From: Actinomycetota bacterium
Lineage (GTDB): Bacteria > Actinomycetota > UBA4738 > HRBIN12
Assembly (NCBI GenBank): GCA_035697485.1
Contig: DASSCU010000036.1
Location: 1-47,865 of the forward strand
Direction: 5' to 3'
DNA length: 47,865 nt
The notes under the pieces are model-generated. The model worked only from the letters and a program-made list of their open reading frames with translations. It had not been told where the DNA came from and ran no database searches. Position numbers and translations under genes: made by a program. Of the stretch, positions 1 to 7,022 are shown piece after piece (the first letter of the stretch is position 1; each line of letters begins with the position of its first letter).

Positions 1-2
1 AC

Positions 3-497
3 CGAGGCGAGGACCTTCTGCGTCGGACCCACCAGGCGGGCCTTGCTCACCACGAGTGCGGGGACACCTCGCTGGCGCGGAGCGTCCTGGAGCAAGCGGT
101 GGACCTCTCGATAGCCGGGCCGGCTCGGGCCCGCGTGCTGCTTGAGCTGGGGATGGCCCTCGCCGACGTCGATGACCGAGGAGACTCGGGCCCTCATCTC
201 GAGCTGGTGTCGGCAGCCGGGGATGGTCAGCCGAGCTGGCGGCCGAGCTCATCGCGCGTCAGGAGGTCGATGGCCCCGTGGATCGCGGAAGCAGTCTCTG
301 CGGCTGTCGCGGACGGGAGGACCAGGGTTTCCACCACGCAACCGCCTTGGAAGATGGATGTCCACCGGATGTCGCCGTCATCGAGCGTGGACATCCGCTG
401 TGTAACTCCGTCGGTCGGCGCCTCGCCGTCGACCGGATCGTCCGCTGGTATGCACGAAGCTCGAAGTACGACCCGGAGCAATGCCCCGTCTTCGTGA
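3..497 (+). pseudogene. Remnant of a TPR-type (LuxR/AAA-like) regulator, 5' end outside window
   Basis: The frame is open from the window edge to the stop at 495-497. Only the first ~75 codons (to about 240) look like protein: helical, leucine/alanine-rich text such as ARSVLEQAVDL and ARARVLLELGMALAD. This is the style of the tetratricopeptide region of large LuxR/AAA-ATPase regulators, where 'LLEQAV' and 'ARALLxLG' repeats are common. After about 240 the frame runs antisense to the well-supported lipoprotein gene on the other strand and loses protein character. I therefore read it as the end of a truncated or frameshifted gene rather than an intact one. No helix-turn-helix is seen. The family assignment rests on repeat style alone. 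Confidence 0.35.
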
Positions 498-736
498 GCG
501 AGGGTGAAGGTTCCGCTGGAGTCGTCGGCGGAGAAGGCGTCGACGACCCATCCGTCCGGAAGGTTGGCCACGCAGGGCACCAGTCGGGCGGCGGGGACCG
601 ATTCGGCCATCAAGACCGTCGGCGGAACGGCCCGGCACCGAGGCTCCTCGATCGGGCGGCCGCACGCGACCAGAGGAGCCCACGAGAGAGCGACCGCGAG
701 CAGCCATGCGCCGGGAGTCAGGTGCGAGCGCGTCAC
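227..736 (-). CDS. Small secreted lipoprotein of unknown function
   Basis: The GTG start at 736 gives 169 aa with a classical lipoprotein signal: a short basic N-terminus, a hydrophobic stretch (AWLLAVALSW) and the lipobox LVAC with the Cys at about residue 25. The mature part has several cysteines (ACG, PRC, VPC, ASC, GGC) and no family I recognise; it should be tethered to the outer face of the membrane. The GTG overlaps the TGA of the upstream PAP2-kinase gene (GTGA, 733-736), so the two are translationally coupled and probably act together at the membrane. A longer frame exists upstream but would bury the signal peptide, so it was rejected. Confidence 0.75.
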   Translation of the reverse strand: MTRSHLTPGAWLLAVALSWAPLVACGRPIEEPRCRAVPPTVLMAESVPAARLVPCVANLPDGWVVDAFSADDSSGTFTLAHEDGALLRVVLRASCIPADDPVDGEAPTDGVTQRMSTLDDGDIRWTSIFQGGCVVETLVLPSATAAETASAIHGAIDLLTRDELGRQLG

Positions 737-2463
737 AGCGCCCTCGGGTTCGCCAGGTTGAAGGCGAGCAAGGCAAGGAACGCGGCCGCGACGATCACGG
801 TGCGCGCGGTCAACACGATCCGACGCATGCTCCATCGCTGGATCGCGATCGTGTCGTGTTCGGGAGCGAGGGTCCTGTACCGACCGATGAGGTCCGGCGC
901 GTGCTCCTTCAGGTGCTCGCGGAGCTGGCGCGGGATCGCCGGTCCTCGAGCCGCACCGAAGGCCTCCCCGATCTCATCAGGATCGAAGATCCCGACGGCC
1001 CGGTCGTAGACGCGCTCCGGGGTGGTGGCGAGCCCGAGCACCAGCATCATGTTCGCGAGGTCCACCACTTGGCGCCATGGCGTCGGTCGCATCTGGCCGA
1101 ACGCGACGTCGATCAGGAATACGTGGTCGCCGCGCACGAGCACGTTCGCCGGCTTGATGTCGCGGTGCGCGAGCCCGTGGTCCCAGAGGGTGCGGATGAT
1201 GCGAAGGCCATCGTCGATCGCGGCGTCCGACAGTTCGGCGTCCTGGTCCGCTTCGGTCGCTCGCTCGAGGAAGGTCATCAGCAAGAGGTACTCACGTTCG
1301 GCCTCGAGCTCGACGAACCCGCGGGGCTCCACGCTGCGAACGCCTGCCTCGTGCATCACGCGCAGCATGTAGTCCTCGTACTCGACCAGCCGTCGGACGG
1401 ACTCGAACGCGACCTCATCCTCCAGCTCGCCGTACAGGATCGTCCGCGAGAGCTTGTACCAGCGGTCGGCCCGGAGGTGCCCAGCGGAGTAGAGCTTGCC
1501 GAACAACGTTTCCACGCGGCCCCCGTCCACGCGACGCACCTCGAGCCGTAGCGGCGTCGACGCGCCGGATCCCTCCTCGCCGAAGGGCTCGACGGTGATC
1601 AGCTCGAGCCCGGCCTGCTCGTCGAGGGCTTCGCGGATCGCCTCCTGCCTGCGCTCGTCGATCGCGAGGTGCGCTGCCCGGCCGCGGTCATACCTCACGG
1701 GAAAGATCTCGTCGGGGACGAAGAGGCGGAAGGCGATCGTCGCCACCGCCACCGCCCCGATCGCACCGACGAGCACGTCGCTGGGGTGGTCCACGCCGAG
1801 GTAGACGCGCGCGAGCGCCAGCAGGCTCACGAGGGCTGCCGCGCACCACATCGCGCGGGTCCGCCAACGGCCCGCCGGGACCAGTGCGTGTCCGGCCGCG
1901 ACCACGGCCACGGCGAAGGCCGCGACGTGGGTCGAGGGGTTGGCGTAGCCCTCCCATCCATAGAGGTAGGGCACGTCCCAGGGTCGGGGCCGCTGGATCA
2001 CCCACGTGAGGGTCGAGGCGGCGAGACGGACGACGAGAAGTGTCCCGATGAAGACGACCAGCGTTCGCCCCCGTTGGAATACAGCGAGCACGAGCACCGG
2101 CGCCCACCGTAGGAACAGGACCAGCCCGACCGATCCGAGGAGCGCGATGGTTCGAGCTGCAGACGTCAGCCCATCGGACCGAACGGCAACCATCGCATCG
2201 AGCAATGCGGCGTCGGCACGCTGCGCCACCCCGATCGGCCGTCCGTCCTCGAACAGGACGAACCAGATCACCGAGAGGATGAATGCTCCGAGGATCCAGG
2301 TCCAACCCATCCAGCCCATGTCGATCGGCAGACGCTCGGGTCCGCCGGCCGGACGGCGTCGCTTGATCAGTGGCAGGGTCGCGAGGGGAGACTCCTCGGC
2401 GACGTCGTCATTGACGACGGCATCGTCCTCGGGCCGCGTCGTGGTGGGACCGGACGCCGTCAC
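733..2463 (-). CDS. PAP2 phosphatase fused to a protein/lipid-kinase-like domain
   Basis: 576 aa. GTG start at 2463, chosen for the GGAGG 7 nt upstream. The N-terminal half is a multi-spanning PAP2 (type 2 phosphatidic acid phosphatase) domain: QRPRPWD (R-P of motif 1), NPSTH (motif 2, usually PSGH) and RVYLGVDHPSD (motif 3, SRxxxxxHxxxD-like). After a soluble linker comes a kinase fold with a GKLYS strand, a catalytic loop HRDIKPANVL and a metal-binding FLIDVAFGQ in DFG position, as in RIO/lipopolysaccharide-kinase-like proteins. The C-terminus is a final membrane helix. The likely role is lipid (undecaprenyl- or phosphatidyl-type) phosphate handling coupled to phosphorylation. Substrates are unknown. 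Divergent from a second PAP2 gene 198 bp away. Confidence 0.85.
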   Translation of the reverse strand: MTASGPTTTRPEDDAVVNDDVAEESPLATLPLIKRRRPAGGPERLPIDMGWMGWTWILGAFILSVIWFVLFEDGRPIGVAQRADAALLDAMVAVRSDGLTSAARTIALLGSVGLVLFLRWAPVLVLAVFQRGRTLVVFIGTLLVVRLAASTLTWVIQRPRPWDVPYLYGWEGYANPSTHVAAFAVAVVAAGHALVPAGRWRTRAMWCAAALVSLLALARVYLGVDHPSDVLVGAIGAVAVATIAFRLFVPDEIFPVRYDRGRAAHLAIDERRQEAIREALDEQAGLELITVEPFGEEGSGASTPLRLEVRRVDGGRVETLFGKLYSAGHLRADRWYKLSRTILYGELEDEVAFESVRRLVEYEDYMLRVMHEAGVRSVEPRGFVELEAEREYLLLMTFLERATEADQDAELSDAAIDDGLRIIRTLWDHGLAHRDIKPANVLVRGDHVFLIDVAFGQMRPTPWRQVVDLANMMLVLGLATTPERVYDRAVGIFDPDEIGEAFGAARGPAIPRQLREHLKEHAPDLIGRYRTLAPEHDTIAIQRWSMRRIVLTARTVIVAAAFLALLAFNLANPRAL

Positions 2464-2661
2464 CCTGGCGCCTCCAGAGGGCGATCGACTGTGCCGATCG
2501 CACGCTGCGGCACCTTCGCTCGGCAGCAGCCCCCGCCGTCTCTGTCGGCCCTCCGCATGTCCCGCCTCCCGCGTTCTCCTACCCGAAACACCGGGAGCCA
2601 TGCATCAGCTGACCTGCAAGCGGCGAGTTTCCGCGGACGGCGACGTGGGGACGATCCCCGC
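2464..2661. other. Divergent intergenic region between two PAP2 genes
   Basis: 198 bp separating oppositely oriented membrane-phosphatase genes; it must hold both promoters. A ribosome binding site (GGAGG on the minus strand) is clear for the left gene. No confident -10/-35 pair or operator could be picked by eye. Confidence 0.4.
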
Positions 2662-3366
2662 ATGGAGGTTCAGGCCCGCACCGGCTTCGCGAGACTCGTC
2701 GCATCGAACGTGCGGCGGCGGCGCGCTGACGTCGTTGCATTGGCGTGCGGTCTCGTCGTGCTGGCGATCTCGATCGGGTTGCTGGGGCGGCTCGACCGCG
2801 TGCCCGAACTCGAGCGCAACGTGTTCCGTGCGATCAACGGTCTGCCCTCCGCATGGAACGTGGTGGTCACGCCTCCGATGTTCCTCGGCACGCTCGCGTC
2901 GGTCCCGCTCTTCATGGTCGTTTGCGGTCTGTTCCGGAAGTTCCGGATGGGGTTCGTGCTCGGCATCGCCGGACTCGTGGCCTACCTGCTCGCGCGTCTC
3001 GGGAAACACCTCGTCGGGCGCGGGCGACCGGGCGAAGTGTTCGCCGACCTGCAGCTGCGCGATGTGGACGCGACAGGACTCGGCTTCCCGTCCGGCCACG
3101 CCGCGGTCTCTGCGGCGATGGTGGTGGCAGCCTTGCCCTATCTACCTCCGCGCTGGAGACCGCCCGTGCTGTTGTTCCCGCTGTTCATGGCGTTCGCGCG
3201 TGTGTACACGGGGGCACATCTTCCGCTCGACGTCGTGAGCGGTGCGGCCATCGGCGTCGTGGTCGGCTCGAGCCTGCACCTGCTCCTTGGCGTGCCCCTG
3301 GTGCCCGCGGCGGACCCCCCCGTCGTCGCCCCTGCGGTCGAGGGAACTCCGGGAACGGGGGCGTGA
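2662..3366 (+). CDS. PAP2-family membrane phosphatase
   Basis: 234 aa from the ATG at 2662; the longer upstream frame has no hydrophobic or conserved content. A stand-alone PAP2 lipid phosphatase with about six membrane helices. All three signature motifs are present: KHLVGRGRP (K-x6-RP, ~residue 113), FPSGH (~140) and RVYTGAHLPLD (R-x5-H-x3-D, ~180). His in motifs 2 and 3 and Asp in motif 3 form the catalytic centre in this family. Probable substrates are polyprenyl or phosphatidyl phosphates on the outer membrane leaflet. The C-terminal ~25 residues are a Pro/Ala-rich tail. Unlike its fused neighbour it keeps the canonical PSGH. Confidence 0.87.
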   Translation: MEVQARTGFARLVASNVRRRRADVVALACGLVVLAISIGLLGRLDRVPELERNVFRAINGLPSAWNVVVTPPMFLGTLASVPLFMVVCGLFRKFRMGFVLGIAGLVAYLLARLGKHLVGRGRPGEVFADLQLRDVDATGLGFPSGHAAVSAAMVVAALPYLPPRWRPPVLLFPLFMAFARVYTGAHLPLDVVSGAAIGVVVGSSLHLLLGVPLVPAADPPVVAPAVEGTPGTGA

Positions 3367-3588
3367 GGATCGGGACGCATCCACGGGTCGCGGCTCCGCC
3401 CGGACGCGCGCCTCGGCCTCGCTCCATCACGTCGTTGCCGTTCCTGAGCACTGTTCACGTTCGCACTGCTTCGTCGAGAGCGCGCAGCGCGCCCGGCCGA
3501 ATCGCACGCCCCCCACGACACGGGCATCGTGCTCGACCGCGAGGGTCGCGGATCGACCTCCTCGCGCGGGGCGGCGATACTCACGCGG
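3367..3588. other. Intergenic region, nothing recognised
   Basis: 222 bp between the PAP2 gene and the next gene. I see no clear promoter, repeat or small gene. Confidence 0.3.
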
Positions 3589-4540
3589 GTGAGCGATCGG
3601 GCCGGAGGCTTCGAGGTGTTCGGAGGGTCGCCGGGCCGCGTCCCGGCCGCGACGATCGCCGCGCAGCGTGTCGCCGAAGTCCGCGACCGCCCACACGGCC
3701 GGCTGGAACTGCTCCGGTCGTCGTACGCACCAACCCCGGGTGCCCCGCCTCTCCATCTCGCCTATCCGCGCGCGGCGCTCGCGTTCATGGGTTGGCAGCT
3801 CCGTCGCGGTCTCCTCAACCCGCTGGATCACGAGCGGCCGGGCAGCCCTTGGTGGCGAGCGGTGAACGAGCGGCTGCTGCGCGACACGTGCGAGGCGCGT
3901 TCGCTGATCCTCGGCCACCCGGGTCCGGCGTCGTCGCCGAGCATCGAGCTGTCGGTCCGCTTCGCCCGTCATCCCTCGCCACGCACGTGGTACCTGGCCC
4001 ACAACGTCACGATCGTCAACGCGTACCTCGATCACCGCAAACTGGCCGAGCGGGAGAACCGGGTCGAGCGCTTCTTCATCAACCTCGTCCTGGTCCGCGT
4101 GCTGTACGCCCATGCCCTCGTCGCCGCGCCCCGGCTCGCACTGGCTTGGCTCGCGCCGATCGCCCGATGGCTCGGCGATCCGCGACTGGACATGACCGGG
4201 ATGTTCCTCTCGGTGTCGCGGGTCCTGCCTCATGTCTATCCGCTGTGGGGCGAGCTCGACGACTACATCGCCGACGAGCACGCCTTCGGCCGGCTCCTCG
4301 ACCTGGGCGTGATCGTTCCACGCCTCACCGAGCTGTATCGCTGGGTCGGCTCACGAGCTGCGGATCCCGGAGGTCACCGACCTCCTCAGCCTCGCCACCC
4401 CGGCATATGCGTGGGATCACCACGACCGGGAACCCTGGGCGCCACCGCCGAGACGGCTCGTCCGCGCCGTTCGCCGAGCACTCCCGCCCGGATCAGATGC
4501 CCGATCGCCGTGGGGATCCCCGTCGTCCTGGAGTGAGTGA
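3589..4540 (+). CDS. Uncharacterised protein with a frameshift near its 3' end
   Basis: GTG start at 3589 (an upstream GTG at 3529 is possible). About 315 aa when corrected. Not a family I recognise: a charged N-terminus, then LHLAYPRAALAFMGW, a region with FINLVLVRVLYAHALVAAPRLALAWL that could be a buried or membrane-associated helix, and an acidic segment GELDDYIADEH. From about 4351 the frame turns into low-quality Arg/Pro text (ending at 4536). The neighbouring frame continues as HELRIPEVTDLLSLATPAYAWD and stops at 4540. Removing the single T at 4351 joins them. So the gene is either newly broken or the sequence has a one-base error. Function unknown. Confidence 0.6.
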
Positions 4541-4609
4541 GCGTGGTCCGGGAAACGTGGAGAACGGGTTCAGATCGAGCGCTGCGGCATGATCCGCTCG
4601 GTCATCGCG

Positions 4610-5036
4610 TCAACGCGGCGGATCTTCCCCGACGAGCCCGTCCACCGACTCCCGGATCAGGTCGGCGTGGCCCGCGCGATCGGTCGACGGCGTCGCGCCA
4701 CAGCGTCATGAGCTCGTCGGGGGTGTCGTCGACGGCCGAGTGCCATTCCCAGTCGGGATCGGCATCCCAATCGACCGAGTCCCAAGGGGGAGCCGGCTCC
4801 CGCCCCAGCATCTTCTGGTGGAAATGGTCGTCCTCGACGGCCGCCATGTGCTTCAGCAACCCGCCCAGGGTGATCGTCGAGGCGCCGACCGTCGCCCTCA
4901 GGCCGGCGTCGTCCTGCCCTCCGCACTTTCACGCCAGGATCGCGCGCTGGCGTTCGAGAGAGCCCAGGAGCGTGGCGGTCTCGTCGCCCGCGATCGGGAC
5001 GAGTTCCTCCCGTCCCTGTTCGTCGACGTCGGTCAT
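4610..5036 (-). pseudogene. DinB-family (DUF664) protein, nonsense-mutated and internally deleted
   Basis: Starts at ATG 5036 (MTDVDEQGREELVPIAGDET...). The text is typical DUF664: a first helix, then TVGASTITLGGLLKHMAAVEDDHF with the metal-binding His of the four-helix DinB fold, then PDELMTLWRDAVDRS. Two lesions are visible. Codon 36 (4929-4931) is TGA where the family has Trp in 'WKCxGLD', so this is a one-base TGG-to-TGA change. After the WRDAVDR segment the sequence jumps to GHADLIRESVDG, the normal C-terminal motif, in another frame. The ~45 residues that usually carry the second metal His (LLHMIEEYARHN-like) are gone. Intact homologues are ~170 aa putative thiol-dependent transferases. 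This copy cannot be active as written. Confidence 0.7.
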
Positions 5037-5042
5037 GGCGCG

Positions 5043-5048
5043 AGTCTA
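5043..5048 (-). promoter_or_regulatory. -10-like TAGACT, leaderless start of the DinB gene
   Basis: TAGACT lies 6 nt before the ATG at 5036 with no Shine-Dalgarno sequence between. This spacing puts transcription at or next to the A of the start codon. Confidence 0.45.
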
Positions 5049-5178
5049 GCGACGAGCGACGAACGCTGTTCCGACCTCGATGCGTCGAGTGAAGGAGGAT
5101 CTCGACCCTCGTCATCGGCCTCCGTCCCGAGATGTGTCGGGACCCCGATCTGCCGCCAACCGAAAGAAGGTGGTTGCG

Positions 5179-6204
5179 ATGACAGTCTCCCGCACGCTTC
5201 CCCGTCATCGCGCGAGGAAGGTCTTCGTCGCTGCCGTGGCCGCGGCATCTGCGGTGGCGGCTGTCGGATCGGTGGTGGTGTCGGCCTCCGCCTATCCACG
5301 GGGCAAGGTGAGCGTCTGCAAGTACGTGGGTACCCCGGGCGTCGATGAGCGCCTGCAGACCGGGCAGAACCCGATCGAGGTGACCATCAACGCCAGCCCG
5401 GACTCCATGGTGTCGGTTCCTACTTCGCCGACGCGCAGGGCCGTTCGTACGTGCTGGGCGAGGTACCGATGGAGCCCGAGCCCACGGCTGCGGACTGCCC
5501 CGACGGCGACCCCGTGATCCACTTGCCCACCATCGGCGGTGTGGCGTTCTGCGTGGACCCCGAGGCCCGCACCTAGGGGTCGACGACACGATCGACACCG
5601 ACGGTGCCGCCGACATCGAGTCCGGGACGGAGCCGCAGGACGACGGTTCGCTCACGGCGACGGACTTCCCGCTCGCCGGCAGGTCGGTCACCTACTCGTA
5701 CTCCGACGGGCACGATCAGACGGCGACCTTCGACGAGATCGCCCTTCCCCAGGGGAACTGCGCCTCGAGCCGCCCGAGGACCAGCCCTCCGTGGTCCTGA
5801 CCCAGGCGACTGCGACAACGCCGCGTTCGTCACGCTGCTCGATCCGACCGACGAGCCCGTCGTGTTCACGGTGAACGGCGTGTACCGATCGAAATCGCAG
5901 CCGGATCCGAGCAAGACGTCGAGGTCGAGTTCGGGGAGGTCATCGTCACGTGGGCGAGGACGACCTCTTCGACGCGGTCGCCGAGGAACCCACGGGCTGC
6001 GGCGACGTCGAGCCATGGGAGCCCGGCTGGGAGTCCGACGACGGTGGAGCGATACTGCCGGCAGGCGGAACCGGAACCTCGCCTCGGGTGACCACGGCGT
6101 TCACCGGCAGCGAGCTCGCCGGTCCGACGGTCATCATGGGCCTGCTGACAGTGATCGGTCTGGGAGCCGTGGGCCTCGGTCGGAGTCACACGGTCGAGCG
6201 ATGA
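5179..6204 (+). pseudogene. Secreted wall-anchored surface protein broken by six frameshifts
   Basis: Starts at ATG 5179 after AAGAAGG. A signal peptide (FVAAVAAASAVAAVGSVVVSASA) is followed by KVSVCKYVGTPG, a motif seen in actinobacterial surface proteins. The end has ILPAGGTG, then FTGSELAGP, a membrane helix and a basic tail, as in sortase- or membrane-anchored wall proteins. Between them good protein text moves through the frames at about 5405, 5570, 5757, 5800, 5900 and 5950: GVGSYFADAQGRSYVLGEV; GVDDTIDTDGAADIESG; ELRLEPPEDQPSVVLT; GDCDNAAFVTLLDPTDEP; EQDVEVEFGEVIVTW; VGEDDLFDAVAEEPTG. All six shifts go the same way, as single-base losses would. Corrected length is ~340 aa. Ligand unknown. 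Confidence 0.65.
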
Positions 6205-6221
6205 CGGAGGAGACGAACGGG

Positions 6222-6241
6222 GTGGCGTTCGAGGGCGCCAC
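6222..6241. terminator. Possible hairpin between convergent genes
   Basis: GTGGCG (6222-6227) and CGCCAC (6236-6241) can pair with an 8-nt loop, in the 45-bp gap between the convergent surface-protein and membrane-protein genes. There is no T-run, so a terminator role is only a guess. Confidence 0.25.
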
Positions 6242-6249
6242 GCCCTTCA

Positions 6250-6975
6250 TCACCCCGGCAGCACGTTGACCGCCCGCGCGATCACCAGGATCGCGGCGAT
6301 GAGGGAGATCACCGCCTGGGCCATCATCGTCATCTTGGCCCACGTCCGAAGCGGCAGCGTGTCCGTCGGGCTGAACGCCGTCGCGTTCGTGAACGCGAGG
6401 TACAGGTAGTCGGGGTAGCGCGGCATCCATCCGGCGGCAACCAGCTCGGGCATCGCGTCCTCGGGGAATCCGAAGCTCGCGGGGATCGACGAGCCGGCCG
6501 CACGTTCGGCTGCGCCGCCACGATCCAGCTCCCAGAACCAGAGGCTGAACACCAACACGTTGGTCACCCACAGGGCGGCGCCGCGTCCGAGCAACACCGT
6601 GGGGCCGACGCTGTAGGCGCTGTCGACGATGTCCACCAGCAGCACGACGATGCCGCCCAGCGTACCCACGGTCATGACCACGATCAGCACGATCGTGGCG
6701 CGGCGTTGCGCGCGCGTCCGGCGATCGATACGACCGGGATCACGGATGATCAAGACGGCGAGGAGGACGAACTCGAGCACCGGGAACACCCACCAGAACA
6801 CGAGCCTGCCGGCGTGCGGTGTGACCACTTGGAACACGATCGCGGTCAGTACCGCCAGCGCCATCGGCCACCGCCGCTCCGGCGTGCGCGCGACGGCCTG
6901 CGGCGTGGCGTCGTGGGATCGATCCGGTGTCCTGCCGATCTGCGTCACCTCCCGCTCGCTCGTCGTCGGCGCCAC
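6250..6975 (-). CDS. Conserved integral membrane protein, ion-channel-like C-terminus
   Basis: About 241 aa with a GTG start at 6975 (13 nt after GGAG; a second in-frame GTG at 6948 is possible). Five or six hydrophobic helices: MALAVLTAIVFQVV, FWWVFPVLEFVLLAVLII, ATIVLIVVMTVGTLGGIVVLLV, ALWVTNVLVFSLWFWELDRGG and a last pair around DYLYLAFTNATAFSPTDTLPLRTWAKM, then AVISLIAAILVIARAVNVL. The 'TNATAFSPTDTxPL' segment before the last helix resembles the short pore-like loop of two-helix ion channel domains, as found at the end of many bacterial membrane proteins of unknown function. No enzyme motif. It lies just downstream of the P-type ATPase on the same strand only in map order; the ATPase ends at 7023, 47 nt upstream of this start, so co-transcription is plausible. 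Confidence 0.75.
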   Translation of the reverse strand: MAPTTSEREVTQIGRTPDRSHDATPQAVARTPERRWPMALAVLTAIVFQVVTPHAGRLVFWWVFPVLEFVLLAVLIIRDPGRIDRRTRAQRRATIVLIVVMTVGTLGGIVVLLVDIVDSAYSVGPTVLLGRGAALWVTNVLVFSLWFWELDRGGAAERAAGSSIPASFGFPEDAMPELVAAGWMPRYPDYLYLAFTNATAFSPTDTLPLRTWAKMTMMAQAVISLIAAILVIARAVNVLPG

Positions 6976-7022
6976 CCTACCGATGACGCTCCTTCCTCGG
7001 GCACCGCAGTCGTGTCGCGCTC

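Noticed and set aside
4929-4931. TGA as a recoded Trp or selenocysteine codon in the DinB gene
   Set aside because: The position is Trp in the family, but TGA ends many intact genes in the window, and a second lesion in the same gene fits inactivation better.
5405-5950. Programmed ribosomal frameshifting in the surface-protein gene
   Set aside because: Six successive shifts without slippery heptamers or stem-loops are far beyond any known programmed case.
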